Part shown: positions 25,501 to 39,005 of the stretch, piece after piece
Layout of the letters: each line of letters starts with the position of its first letter
Numbering within the stretch: position 1 is the stretch's first letter
Assembly: GCA_035582835.1 (NCBI GenBank)
Contig: JAYKAV010002972.1
Span: forward strand, 445,010 to 509,009
DNA length: 64,000 nucleotides
Source of the DNA: Phoebastria nigripes
Taxonomy: Eukaryota > Chordata > Aves > Procellariiformes > Diomedeidae
Direction of reading: 5' to 3'
Program-made: the position numbers and the translations under genes
Notes under the pieces: generated by a model
Told to the model about the DNA's origin: nothing
Seen by the model: only the letters and a program-made list of their open reading frames with translations
Database searches by the model: none

Positions 25501-28500
25501 TTCACAGAAGAGATATTATTATTCTTATCAGCTGTCTCCCTTTAAAAGAAGATTTTCAGGAAATCCTTTCTCCCTTTTTCCCAGTGCTGGCAAGCTGAGG
25601 GGACTCCCCTTTGAACTGTGGCTCTATTGAATTATATTTGTCTTATCTTATTTAGATTACAGCCTATTCAGGATGTAATACATGCGGCTTTTTTAAGATT
25701 ATGTGTTCCCATATGTGTTCTATATAAACTCCAGACACCATATATAATTATTCTGAAATAATAATAATTTTTCTTATTCGCATTTACACTTCCTTCTCCC
25801 TTTTCACGTGTTATTACACTAAGATGAAAATCTATCACTAAGTGGTTTGCTCTCCTGACCAGAGGAAATGAAGTTGCAGCAAAAGGGAACAGAAGGAATA
25901 TAAAAAGGAATATAAAAAATTATGAGGAAAGCCACCACATTAGTTACGAAAAACTGAATCCTATTATAAGGAACTACAATACTGAAACTCAGATTAGAAA
26001 TGCCTAGATTAAGAATGATTTTTTTTTTTCTTGTCAGGAGCAACTTCTTTTTAAACAAACTCCTTGCTCTTATGAAAAGAAAACAGAGGAAGTAAGTGGA
26101 ATATAAAACATATCTCTGAAGCAAGAAATGTTCCTAAGGAGAAGTAGAGTATTTTATTAAACACCTAATATGGCTGGAAAAAGAAATAAACAAACAAACA
26201 GGCACTCAAATCTTTCATAGATCTAAAACAGAGAGGAGCAGTACATTTCTGTTAAGCACAGAGTTGGGAACAATTTCTTCAAGTATAATTTTACTATGCC
26301 AAACTCAACTGTTTCCAACCTGTATTTAGTCTGCAGTTTACTGCCTCTATTTCAGACCTGAAGAAAGACTTGCATGCTTGCTGTTTTTTCCAGATACTTT
26401 GGCTGACTTAATAACTACACAGCTTTCCTTGTTTATATCTGATTTAGACTGTCACTGCTACAAGAACAGTACTACTTTGATAAGATATGTAAGCTTTTGT
26501 GTGCAGAGGAGAATGACATATTAGCCAAAAAAACCTGAGAAACATGATTTAACTTTTCGTTTCCATTCCCAATGCTGAGCCTGGCAAAGAAAATGATTGT
26601 GCCAGGTTCTTTTGATTTGCTTCAAGATCTTTAGTCTTCAAAGTACATTTCTGAATTTTATCTTCAAATACAAAATCTTTTTTTTTTTTCTTCAGCCAGA
26701 AGACTTAAGGAAACAAGCTTGTGCAATTGTAATGCTCACCTGTCCTTTATTTTTGTGCAATACTTTTTGAACACTTTTGAGGTTGGGATAGAAATCAAGC
26801 AAACTTGAAGTTCAACAAGGATTACTGGTGCCTGGGATGAGTTGCCGCTGGGAGAAATGCTGAAGCAGAAGCTCAGCAGTTGCCTATTCCAATTGCCTAT
26901 CAGCAGGCACAGACCAGCCAGCCAAGCTCAGACGCTGAGCATGTATTGCCTTGGAGGACCCTTAGACATCTGGGAGAGATTTGAGGGACATAAAAGGGGA
27001 ACTCAAGCTATTGCCACAGAGAATCTTAGAAAATAATAGGGATTCAGGAGATTATTAGCAACGAGAATGGGACTTCTATGCGGGACACAGGACAAAAATC
27101 CACAGAAAAGCAGACCTCATTAATTTTGCTGTTCATGAGACAATTCAGTAATTGGTCAGTAATGAAAATTCAGTAATGAAATCCAAGAATTTTAGTTAAC
27201 AGAACATTTACGTTTATACTGCTGCTTAATCTGTGGGGTCCCAAGTGATAAGATGCCTTCAGCCTTGCCTTAGACTGTGCTTGTCATCTTCTATGGAGAA
27301 AGAGTTTGGTTTTGAGAATGCCTTAGTGTATAGTGTTAAATCTTAAAAGTTAACATTAGGAGTCACCTATTCCAGACCCTGTCATAAAATGTGTTTGTTT
27401 CCCAGTACATATATACTCTGTCAACATAGTCATTGTTTTTTTGCATTCAAATTGCTATAGCAAATACTTCCAGAATTATTCGTGTTAAAGTTTTCTACTT
27501 AAACTCAAGGAAGTACATGAGGTGATCCAAGTCATCCTCAGCTATCAATCTACTCGGAAAAGGAACATCTGTATTTCATGAATGTGTTTGTAGTTAACTA
27601 CATTTTAAGTCCCTCTGAAACACAGTGGGTCATAGGCACTGTTCCAAAATTGCATTTTAAATGACTAAGAGAAACTATTTTGTCATTAGCTTTCTATATT
27701 TTGTTCATTATATGTTTCCAAGTAGGGGATTAATTCTTTAAACTTTACATTTTATTCCAGAAATACTCATTTTGCTCTTCCCTTGAAATTTGCATAACAT
27801 TTTGGGATGACTGGCAAATCAGAGGCTTTGAGTTCCCAAAAGAGTACTTAACATAATAGGGAAAGGTAAGAAATTTCCAAAAGTTTTCAGAGTTCTCTTA
27901 CATTTTCCTCATTAGCACTCTATGGAAGTTGGGAGAATATAGCAGGGAAATATGCTTACATTATCATAAAATGCTTTCTTAACTGTCCACTACTAGCCAT
28001 AGACAGGATACACAAATCTTTGCACTGACCTAGCATAGATTATTTTAATGTTTCATTTTATTTTCCACAAATGGAAAACATTTATATTTTTGCTGTTTAA
28101 AATTGCATTAAGATCATATTTTGGCAAAGTTTGATCTGAAATAAGTCAGTTAAAAAGACATAAAAATCACAACCAATTAGTAAAATAGGTTTTTTATCAA
28201 GGAATAATCAGGTGATGTTTTGTACTACATTTAGAATAGATCATTCTTGTAGACATGATAACATTTGTTTTCAGAGCAAAGAAATGTCACAATATAGAAC
28301 CTTACTGACAGTTTTAATCCCATTTATGTACTAGGATGAAGCAAAGGAGTTTTCTGGTTCTTTATGCCTATAACTATAGAGTAAATTGTGTAAATTCTGA
28401 TGCAGTGCCCGAGAGTTACATAAAAAAATAAATAGTAATTTGTTGTTCTTTTGTATGCATTAAAGTACTTAGAACCAGGAATCACAGACAAAAGTACATG

Positions 28501-30626
28501 ATTTTATAATATTCACTCTAGATGACATCCAGGTTCTACATCACCTCATTTCCAATTGCATGGTGATTAACAGAGTCAAAATTACTAAAGCAGTCATGAG
28601 TACGAAGAAATGGAATTCAATACTGGTTTTAAAAATGACCTTAAGAATTTACAAAGTTGATACTTATTCAAAAATAATAAGTAGGGTGCAAAAGAGTTTT
28701 ATTAGCTTTGGCAAAATCTGTGGGGTATTCTGCTTGAATCATGTTACTCCAAGTTCATTAAACAATTATCTATCTTACTTTATTTATTTTGTCTGATAAT
28801 GCTCATAGGAAGCTTTGACTTTTTATAGACAAAACAAAATTGAAACCAGACACAGTCAATATATCCTATGGGTTCATCTCCTGTCAGACAATTCACTGAA
28901 TAAAGCAGATAATAATTCAGTGTTTTACAGCAGCAGTGTCTTCCCAGAAGCCATAAAGAATATTCAGCTCCTTTTGCCTTAGCTGAGAATGTGGAATGGA
29001 TTTTGTTTAAGAAGATAATTTATAAAAAGGTCAGTATACTTCTTCATTTCCATCACATTGAATTATTCATTGCATTATGTGAAATAAGGATGTGGTCTAT
29101 AGAAATTACTTCAATTTCCTCAGAGAACAAATGTGTTAAATAATGTTAACTTAAAAGAATATGGGAAGATAATGCTAAATATTCAGAATTATTTCTATGA
29201 AATACTAACAAATATTTGGTGGCAAGTTTTAAAAATACGTTTAGATTGAAGCCAGAGGTACCTTCTCAAAAGACTAAAACAAATACTAAGTTATTGTCAG
29301 TTTAAATAAAGAACTAAATGTCTGTATAATCATTCCAATTTTGGAAAGTGTGTCTCAAAATCTTGTTCATATCCTGCAGCAATTCAGGCTGTTGCACTTC
29401 ATTCTAGACCAANTATATTAGTAGACATACAGAAGTTTTTCACTTTCTCCTTCTTCCTTCTCAAACGCACACAGCATCAGTAGTAGCAGACTTCCTGATG
29501 AGGAAGAATAACAGCGACAGAATCCAGGTTTGAGGTGCAAACCTTACACAAATGTTACCTCTGGCTAGGCAATGGGCCCCAAACAGCTCAGTTTCCTACA
29601 GTGACCCATATACAACAGCCAGTGCATCTTCCTCAGGCCTGGATTTCAATCTAACTTCCTTACTGTTTAACTAAAAACAGGAGAGTATTTCCTACTGATA
29701 CAAATTACATTGAGACCCTCTCTCCCAAACCACCTTCTTCACTCTAGGACAAGTGGATCCTGGGAATATACAGACACTTAGTGTGGCTCCTAGTAAGTGC
29801 ATCCCAGGGAGGTGGGTATGTTTTAAAGAAAAGAAAACTCAATTTTTGTATTGTAAGAAAGATGAATCGGGAGCTTAAGAGGACTTTCTGGTTTGTTCTT
29901 TGCAAAGAAATAAATTGTATAGTTTAGGGCTAAAAATTCAAAATCTAAAAAAAAATCTAAAAAAAAGTACTTTTGTTTCACTGCAGGCGAAAAGAAAGAA
30001 CTTTTGGAGGTAGGACTTAATTCTCTTTTCTTTTCAAAAGACACCACTTCATCCTAAACAGCAAAGATGCACTTGACTAANAGCATAGATGCTACAGGAA
30101 AGACTAACAGTCAAACCATCTGTATGTGAGTTTGAGCAGGGATTTGAATCTCAGCCCCATAATCCATCTAAATACCACAAGCATCAGACTTATGGGTTGC
30201 TCTTTTCTCTCTCTTTCTTGGGCTCAGCAGCTACACTAAATAGCTGAACAAGAATAGAAGATGACTGACACCAGAGTCAAAAAGTTAGAGTGCTAATTTG
30301 ACATGAACCCCAAAGTGAAGGGCTGCTCTAGTGAGTCCCAAATGGAACAGATCAGGCAGGAGATGCTCCTCCCTGAAAGCTGTTCCATGATGAGATCACA
30401 AAACTGTCATTTGGGAGGACCTCTGCTACAATTCTAATGAATGTTCAAATCACTAATTTAAAAAACAACCTTTCAAAATCTCACATGGCTCTTGTAAAAT
30501 AGCATCTCCATCTTTTGGTTAGAAAGTTTCTTTAATAACATTAATCTTTCTCATGGTGCTCTGCTACAGGCTGTTAGCATAATTAAGCTGAATTGTGATA
30601 TCATTATATAAAATTTATTAAGTTTT

Positions 30627-30650
30627 CCATGTAAGGAATACCTTACATGG
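30627..30650. repeat. Perfect 10-bp inverted repeat (hairpin)
   Basis: CCATGTAAGG and its exact reverse complement are separated by AATA. This would form a 10-bp stem with a 4-base loop. It is not followed by a T run and has no known role. Confidence 0.9.
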
Positions 30651-33629
30651 TTATAATAACAGCCTTTGGAAGACCACATGAGTCTTATCAGTATAGATTA
30701 ATGGTGTTAAATTCAAGCACTGGTGGCAGAGTAGGTACAAGTATATAGCCATGTGTCAACACAACACTTGAAACTATGTTACCCAGTAACATTTGCATAG
30801 GGAAGGCTGTGCTGAGTATAACACATTTAAAACACAATTGTGCTTCAAACACAAAACTGTGTTTAATTTTACATCCAAAAATATTCTCCAAAATAAAGAA
30901 GATGCTTCCTTGTGTGGTAACATCTTCTCTGGTGCCCAGTCTAGTGATCCAAAGCCCTCTGAAACAAATATTGTTTTATTCTTGCTCCCTTAGATCATAC
31001 TGTTGAAATGCACACTGTAGATTAAGGCTTGGTCAGGACCAGAATAGTTTCATGAGCGTGTTTTCATAAAATTGAATATGGTCTCTCATCACTTTGATAT
31101 CAAGTCTATCTCCACTGGACATGCTGGATTTAGACCTCAGGAGAAGCAGAGAATATGCTGGCTCTTTTTATAAAACTGATGAAAGTGACAATTATCTAAG
31201 TAACAGTTGCAGTCAGAAGTGATTTTTTATTAAACTAGTGTGACATGTCATTCTTTATCACAGAAGAGTGGGTCTCCATGAAAGGCATTACTCACACAAT
31301 ATCTTAATACACATTCCAGTCACCAAAAATCATTTCCTTATATCCAAATTACTTGGTAAATGTTTGAAAGAAACAAATAACTTCCATGTCATCTATCCCA
31401 GTCCCTTGAAGTAAATGATTTTTTTCAGATGTAATCAACTTATAACTCATGACTTTGAAGTGTACTATCGTAAGAAATGTATTTGTGACTATATGTTACA
31501 AAATTATTCATGTCTGAAGGGTGCCTTTTTTATCCCCTTGTACTCATAACTCACTCTCATAAGCTTATTCATGCAACATAATAATTCAACACCACCACGA
31601 CTCCCAACTTTTCTTGTTTGTTTACAGTACAGAAGCAACATGCCTTCTGTCTTTTCCAAGGACATGCATTCCCTAGTTCTTGCCTTTCTCACAGGTCCAT
31701 CCTGTCCCCAAATCCTTCATTTTTGCAGGAAAGACCATGCTGATATTGCAAGGCACTTTATAAAATTCTTCATGCTACTGGCAGGGAAAGAACGTGAAGT
31801 TGTTTCTGCAGAAGGAATTATGGGATATACTTCCAGCTAGCTAGCTAGCTAGATGGATGGATGAAGTACGGATAGTGTTACGAAGCTCTCCTCCTTCCAC
31901 AAAACTTCCTGTATTCCCTTCCTATTCCCAGGTTATCTTCAAAATGCCTCCCCATGTTCTTTGAACCAACAATTCATTCCCTCAAAACTGTTTCACTAAG
32001 CCACAGGGGGAAGGAGAAGCTGTGAAGAGTGCTCTGAACAGCCCCTACTGCTCTGCTAAGCAGAAGAAAGCAAACCAGAATAACCCATGCGGTAACAGTA
32101 AAAGCTTCTCAGCTCTGAAAACAAGGCAGCCCTGTGCAAACTGCCATTTGAGAATGGCCCATTACCCCTAACTGCTTGGGCATTATTTGTGGAATGTTAT
32201 TTGAGTCAGACCAAAACTCCACTAAAATTTAGTGGTGAGGATTTTGTGTCACAAGACTGTGTTCACACACAGGCCGTCGCCCTGTTCAATGTGCTAGTAC
32301 AGGTATGGCCTAGGAGTTGAGAAAGAAGGAATTGAGTCAAATAGGAGTAGGATCCCCATCCACTGGATCCCTCCTGTGCAAAACAGGGAAACACAAAAAC
32401 TCTCATTGGAAGGAAGACACAGGTTCTTATTATAAAATCTGATTAGCTAATTATCAGGAGCAGCTATATATCTTTGCCTTTGGGGTGATCCTTCATAGCC
32501 AAACAATTTGGGGGTAATAACAGTGAAGATGAAAATTTATGTCCATATGAGATCAATCAACAATCATACTTTTAAGGTTTACGTATCTGACCATATGTAC
32601 ATTAAGTGTAATATTTTGCTGCTTTGCTTATATTTCTTTGAGTTACTGTTTGTGACCAAAAAATAGATGACTTGAATATAGCTCAACCCAAAATCAATGG
32701 TGGAAACCTCTTACTGTCATAAAACCACAGGCCTGTTGGTAGCTAGGAATCTCTAGCTAGTATGTGTATGTACATTTTCCCCATGACAATAAAGGTTTCC
32801 CAATTTTAAATTTCTGTCAAAATTACAAATTGTTATCTGAAAAGCTGATCAGTGTTTTAATTCCTGTGAAAAACAGCAGCATCTTTCTAAATCTCCCTAA
32901 CAGAAGTCAGGTGAAGTTAGTTTCAACAGCCATTTCAGTGCTTGACATCTTGTGAACCCATGGAGCTGCATCATATGCTTGCAGTGGAATATACTTTTTA
33001 GCTCCAGCAATCTCTTTTCTTTAGTCTAAAGGGAGAAATTTAGCATGAATGAAGATCCAAAAAATGAGCTTTTGACAAACTCATTTAATGCGGAATAGTC
33101 ACATAAAGAGCAGTTATCTTCAGAGCTGTTTGATAGTATTTGAGTTCTCTTTTAAAGAACACAGTAATACGGCAAATGTATCAATAATATCAGACTACTG
33201 TGAATGCAAGAAGTGTGGAGATTTTGTGGCCATATCAATGCGTAATATAGCTTAAATACTTATAATCCAGAAAAGGATTTAAAATTAATTCAGAATAGCT
33301 AGCTTTAACAAAACCGAGAATTAGGAAAGATATTGTTTCCACAATATGAGCATTCAAATTATGAGCAAATTTATTTTTTCTGTCAATAACATTCTCCTCA
33401 GCCAAGCCATATGGTTTATGTAATTTCTGTTTTAAAAAAAACACATCTGAAGCTGTTTTCCACTAAAATAGTGGAACAAGAATCATGAAGCTTACACGAA
33501 CAATTTAAAAGTGCGTCTTGTGCATTGCTTTTTACGCAGTCAGCCTCTCACTTGAAAAAGAAAGTGCTGAACATAATAATCTAATGTGACTGGAAGGGGT
33601 TGGAGCTCTGTCTGTAGTTGTTTGATTCT

Positions 33630-33794
33630 TCAAGTGTTTGGGGAGAAAAAATAATCTGCACAATCTTTGTAAATGGACAAAACTGCATCAGACAAATATC
33701 CATCATCAATTAATGTTCCAAAAGGGAACAGTACAACAGCTTGAGTTTTTGCCTCTTTGCTCAGGTCAAACACAATGTTAATTGTCGTGAGGAC
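33630..33794 (-). other. Exon-like open frame in intron 6 (candidate alternative terminal exon)
   Basis: On the minus strand a strong pyrimidine tract ends in AG at 33795-33796 and is followed by 54 sense codons and a TGA stop. The predicted peptide begins VLTTINIVFDLSKEA and ends YKDCADYFFSPNT. I recognise no family. The frame starts in phase 0 directly after the AG, so it would join in frame to exon 6, which also ends in phase 0. An AATAAA hexamer lies about 260 bases downstream (33370-33375). There is no splice donor inside the frame. The open length alone is compatible with chance in AT-rich DNA. Confidence 0.25.
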
Positions 33795-36700
33795 CTATTT
33801 TGAAAAAGAAAAAAAGTACAAGTTAGTATTGCTACTGAAGCAATATGGAACAAAAAAAATGTCAGAGTTTAGAGACAGGAAAGGTGGGCAGAAAGAATGA
33901 TAACAAAACTGAAAACTGGAACTGAAACTTTCACAAGAGAAATTAAAATAAGACCTATAACAGGTGGAGACCATAAAAGGAATTAGGAGACCACATTCTA
34001 AAACAGGAGCTGGACACTTTGCAAAAAAAAATGAAATGTAAGTAACACCTGGAAGTTTTCAGAATGAACTGAAATATGGTACTAAGAAATAACATCTTTG
34101 CTGGAATGGTAGCTCTTGTTATGAATAATTCAGGTAGATCTAGACACTGAAATACACAACTTGCAGTCTGTAGGACTTGCAAGGACTGGTGAGGTGAAAA
34201 CATGAGGTGATCAGCAACCTGATTGTCACAAACTAGAAGGTCTTCCAGGAAATGGGTGGGACCTATGTCCAAACTAGAGCTTACTCAGAGGTGACTGTAG
34301 GAAGTATATCAAAAAGGGTAAAAACCATCATGCCTAGAAGGAAATCAAAGACTTACAGTCTGAAGAGGTGTTCAGCTGTCTTTTAGGTAAGCAGAAGACA
34401 TGGATCACCAGACTTGTTATACTAGTTATAATTTACTGAGGCTCAGAGGAAAGTCAGATTATTCCAGATAATGTAATGTAAATTCNCACTAGAACTGCAT
34501 CCAGAAATACTTCCTGAGAAAGTTCTGGTAACCATCTCTGTGGTCCGGCTCTCAGTGTGCTGCAGAATTTAAGCCATGGAAAAGCATAAATTATCCTGCT
34601 CTGGCATTATACCATATTGGCACTATGGAGCTAGCCATCAATTTGACCCAACAGCTTTAAGGAGAAAAGAAAAAGAAGAAACCCCAACAGAAATGGAAGT
34701 GGTTTTGTGTATGTGGTTTTCAGGCACACACAAATGCTAGTGATGACTTCTGAGATAAGTTGGCAGCAGACTTGTTTTAAGCACTTAACTGGTGTTGGAC
34801 TCTTAGATGTTAATCAAGAACATGAGATTAAGGGGGTGTGGAATTTAGCGCTGAACTTCATTCTTGCCTCAGAGAACCAAAAGAAAAACTAGCTGCTGGT
34901 CAGGAAGATAGGAGGTGTTTGCCATAAAGCTTAGAAATTCAGCTGTGAGTCTAATATGTACAAGTGATCCTAATCTAGCTCGTGACATTATGAATGATTA
35001 AAAAAGTGATAGCTTGCTTTCATCAGAGAAAGGAAAATAACAATACTGTAGCAATAAAGGCATGCAGTACAATTAAATACTGACATGCAGGAAAAAAAAC
35101 TGGCTAGGAAAAGGATTGTTGTGGGCTGGCCAAGGCATGTAATTTCAAATACCTGTTGAGAGTCTTTCTGCAAAGACAGAAAGCAAGAAAATAATCTTAA
35201 AGGCCTGAGGAAGCCCCCAATAGACTTGACCCTCAAGAAGCCCCCCTAGGAAACTGATAGTGAATGTTGGGCTATTGAGTGTGGAATAACTTCTGTGAAA
35301 CTCATGGCAATTATTAAACTAGACATGCTAAAAGGCTAGAGAATAGGGAATCCAATGCTCCATCACCTAATTTGGCAAAAATGGAGACAGTGACTGGGAA
35401 AGGTGCATTCATCCAAGAACTGAAAAGCTGGAATTTGAGCAAGAAGTCTCGATAGCCAAGTTAGCACATGAGCTAATCATTTGCTTGGATTTGATTATTG
35501 CTAATGACTGCCTAATAAATGCCAGAAACTGTGTCTTAGAAAGTAAGCTTGTAGAAACCCCACTTCTAAAAGCGGCTTAGGTTTGTAGATGGTAAGCAAT
35601 AGTTTTTTAAATTATATTCTCCTTCTAGAGGTCAAAACTCTAATAGTGTTTTACATTCCCTCCTCGGGCAAGGAAATATGAAAAATGGTTGAAACCTGCT
35701 TCAGGGTGATCTTAGCTGCTGTTAAAGAAATTATTTGTTGCTCCACTTCAGATTTTTCTGATAAGCAACAAATAGTATAACGGAAAATCCATCGCAAAAT
35801 GTGAAAGAACAGATGTAGTAGATACTGATGAGAAAAGAATCGGAGGAGGAACTCACAGGGTTTCCTCTGAATTTCTTCCAATTAGTGTTGAATGTACAAA
35901 ACTGAAATGGCCCAAGAAATTTCGTAGTCAGAAATGAGTTCTTAGAAGCAAAGGCAGAAATTACACTGCACGGCATAAGACTAATAACAAAACTGAACGA
36001 TACTGGAAGCACATATGCCACTAAGGAAGAAGATGGCATAACCAATCTTGCATAACAATAAATCTGCGTAAAAGGTTTTGTATTCATTACCTATTGTTTT
36101 AGATACCAAAGAAAGTGTAACTTTATTTTCCAGAGTGGAGATTGGACACCAATGGAAGTGGAGCCAAAAGAACAAGGAGAAAAAGTTACGACCACTATTA
36201 CTGTAGTATCACTGACTTTGTGGCAGTTTATGTATGGATGGAGTTGTATATTTCCTACTTTCAAAAGATTTTGAAATGGCTACTTTATCTCTCTCTTAAC
36301 CTGTTTCCTCTGTTGGTGTCTGGAAAATACATAGAACAGGAATTGAAGTACTTCCACGTAAGCTGAAGACACCAGCATGAAACTGAATCAAAGACAATTA
36401 TTGCCTCAAAGTTTGTCTGCAGGGTGAGTTGGTGCCAGGTGACTCCTGTAACCCAGCAGTGCTGTCACTCACCTTTGGAGAGAATACTCCATGTGCACCC
36501 TTTCCAACTACCTGCTGTAAGGATCTCAACTTAGAGTCAGAGAAAATGTGCAATGGCCTCCTAAAACTGGAACAGCCAATAACTTGTGAGGGCACTAGCA
36601 GTACTGTGGGTTGGTGGCCTGAGTCCCTGCCCAGCTCAGAAGCTGGCAGTCAGTACTTGCTTGTAACTGAATAACTTCAACAGCTTTCCAGATTCTTTTC

Positions 36701-38858
36701 CAATAAGAACTAAATGCACTGAAACTAAAAGAAGCCCCAGAGACTTATTATTACTGTTATTATATTATTATGATATTGTTTATTTCTGTTAGATTTGAGG
36801 CCCTAGTGAGATAAAAGCACGACAAGAATGTCTTAGCAAATCTGGAAAGCTGTATCTGAACTATGGGCTGAGAGAACATATTAAGTTCAACCACTCCAAG
36901 TAAGACCAAGTACCATTGTGTCCCCCACCACACTACTTGGTTTCCACTGGAAGAAACATTAGGTAGATGTGTCAGGAAGGAGAGAGGATCTAATAGACAC
37001 TGTGCACCCTCTCTGAACAATGAGGGAATTAAGTTAGTTGTGTCCTTGCCTTGAAGCTCAGACATTGTCACGTATTCCAGTAATCCACAGAGCTCCACCA
37101 GCCTCTATCATCCAACATTTGGTGATATAAGATAATCACAGAAGGGGGCCTAAGCTAGTTACTTTGGTGAAATGGTTCACAGAAGCAAAGACAAGCCTAA
37201 ATCCCATCTTTTCTCATGACTTACTTATAGGATAGCTATCAGTAAAAGTTCAAAACAAATCCTTTTTATCTGTAGAAGTAAATGATCTCTTAGAAGACTA
37301 TGGCATTCCTAAAGAGAAGCAAAATCAATTCAGACTGCTTGAACTAGACAAAACCAACATAATCTAATCCTGAACAGGCTCACAGTGTTGTAAAGGCAAA
37401 TTTGAGAAAAATGTTTGACTAAGTGAAGGGATATATATGAAAAAAGGCCACATGGGAAACCTTTAAAAAGGGCTGTTTTTATTAAATGGTCTAAGAAAAA
37501 GCACAGGAGAGAAAAACTGAGTAAATCTCAATAATTCATATGGTATGTATAAATTAAAACAGCCCATATGTAGAGAATGAGTTAGGTTGCATATACAGAT
37601 TCTAATTTCCTCATAAGTAGAACTGGTAGAATCTTCAACTTTTTGTTCCCCTAAAATAAATTTATGTTTTATATTTTATTTGACTCTGAACCAAAATAGA
37701 GCAAAACAGTTTTCAAGTTTCCTGCTAAATTAAAACTTTATGAATTCTAAAAAGCATTTCTAATTTTGCAAATCCATTCAAAAATATCTATTTGTCATTT
37801 TAATATTATTTTTACTTCACATATACTATGAAACAGATTACATCCTCTGGTTATCCANAGTAGCAGAGGTCTGACCCAAATGGTTAGTTTTTACCCCTAT
37901 AATTTATATTTTCAAGTAATATAAAAATATTGAAAAGAAAGCATCCATAAAATCCAAAATGACATTTTGATTCAATAACCTGATATTACATTTATTTCTG
38001 AAATGGTAAGTTCTGTAACAGAACTTTTTCCCATAGAAATTTTTACTGAACTGAACTTGCTTTTATTTTTAAACATTTTAAATGTTCTCTTCATTTACTG
38101 CTTTTTGAAAACTGCTAGAAAAAAGATTTTCCTCTTCCAGGCTGATAACACAGTTCTGAAAACTTCACTGTGAATGTCATTGAAATCCAAGACAGTCCTC
38201 AGGGACTCAGAGAAAGGAGCCCCATCAGAAAGTTTGATCAGGCAGTGAATGAAAAAACTTACAAGTTATTTAGATTGGAGTAAAATTTTTTTGAGTTGGC
38301 AAAGGGAAAATAGCCTGCTGAAGTCATGTCATCTGTAATTTGGTAAGTTATTTATTTTCTTCTAATCCTATTCGAAGTATCAACATTTCCAGTACATTGG
38401 CTTGATTGGCAGAGGTGTTGTATGACTTGGGATAAACCCCAGTAAAACTTTTCATTCCTATCTGAGATGCTCCAAGTTCTGAAGGAGTTCCCCTCAGCTG
38501 AAAACATCCATGCATTAGGAACATCATCACATGCCTATTGCCCCTTAACGTCACAGCAAGTCAAAACTTCAGAGGGACAGACAGCCACATTCTTTAGTGC
38601 ATATGTCTGGGCTTGACCTCATTTTAATCTCAGTAACTGATCTGACAGAAACCCTAAGTCATGGGAAACAACACTCAACTAATTGAGTAAAAAGAATATT
38701 ATGATTTTCGAAAGTAACAGACATGACAAAAGGTAGCTCATGAAAGACTGCAGGACCCCACCACATCACTACAGGCAGAACTATCTGCTTAAGATAATAG
38801 GAAGTACTATTTGAAATCTAACACTTCTATGAAATGTATTCCACATTTTTCACCTTAC

Positions 38859-38960
38859 CATTTTGTATTCTTTCCAGCTTTTTTGAAAATCCAGACTCCC
38901 ATCTTCTCGGTGCTGTATAACCGTCCATCCTCCTCCAGCAATTTCCATATTGCAAAAGAC
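38859..38960 (-). CDS. ANGPT1: ANGPT1 exon 6 (fibrinogen-related domain)
   Basis: This 102-base minus-strand exon has an acceptor ending TGCATAG and a donor AAAATG followed by GTAAGG. It is in phase 0 at both ends and encodes 34 codons ([20 protein letters not shown], then [14 protein letters not shown]), matching human residues 313-346. The Cys corresponds to human Cys315, the disulfide partner of the Cys in exon 5. The GGGWTVIQ and RRxDGS-like (HREDGSLDF) blocks are signature segments of the fibrinogen-related domain. EIA replaces DVN of human after CNM, and KS replaces RG before WKEY; both are tolerable surface changes. A GTTTT microsatellite sits just upstream of the acceptor, where the pyrimidine tract should be. 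Because both ends are phase 0, skipping this exon would keep the frame but remove one Cys of the disulfide. Confidence 0.97.
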
Positions 38961-38972
38961 CTATGCAGTAAT

Positions 38973-39005
38973 AAAANAAAACAAAACAAAACAAAACAAA
39001 ACAAA
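38973..39005. repeat. (AAAAC)n microsatellite beside exon 6 acceptor
   Basis: About six AAAAC units (GTTTT on the gene strand), with one ambiguous base, lie about 12 bases upstream of the exon 6 acceptor at 38961-38962. In the transcript the repeat supplies most of the pyrimidine-rich tract used for U2AF binding. Confidence 0.95.

Larger units (their letters stand above)
22547..38858 (-). other. ANGPT1: ANGPT1 intron 6 (16.3 kb)
   Basis: The intron is bounded by the donor of exon 6 (GTAAGG) and the acceptor of exon 7 (TTCTAG). It is free of recognisable CR1. It contains an exon-like open frame at 33630-33794 (listed separately), a short perfect hairpin at 30627-30650, and a small AGCT/ATGG tandem patch near 31833-31862. 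The remainder is AT-rich single-copy-looking sequence with nothing I can name. Confidence 0.9.

Noticed and set aside
31833..31862. AGCT and ATGG tandem units
   Set aside because: Only a few units each; a small simple-sequence patch with no array structure and no CRISPR-like spacing.
36142..36366. 75-codon plus-strand frame in intron 6
   Set aside because: Two frames here both look weakly protein-like, which argues for chance; no splice or start context.
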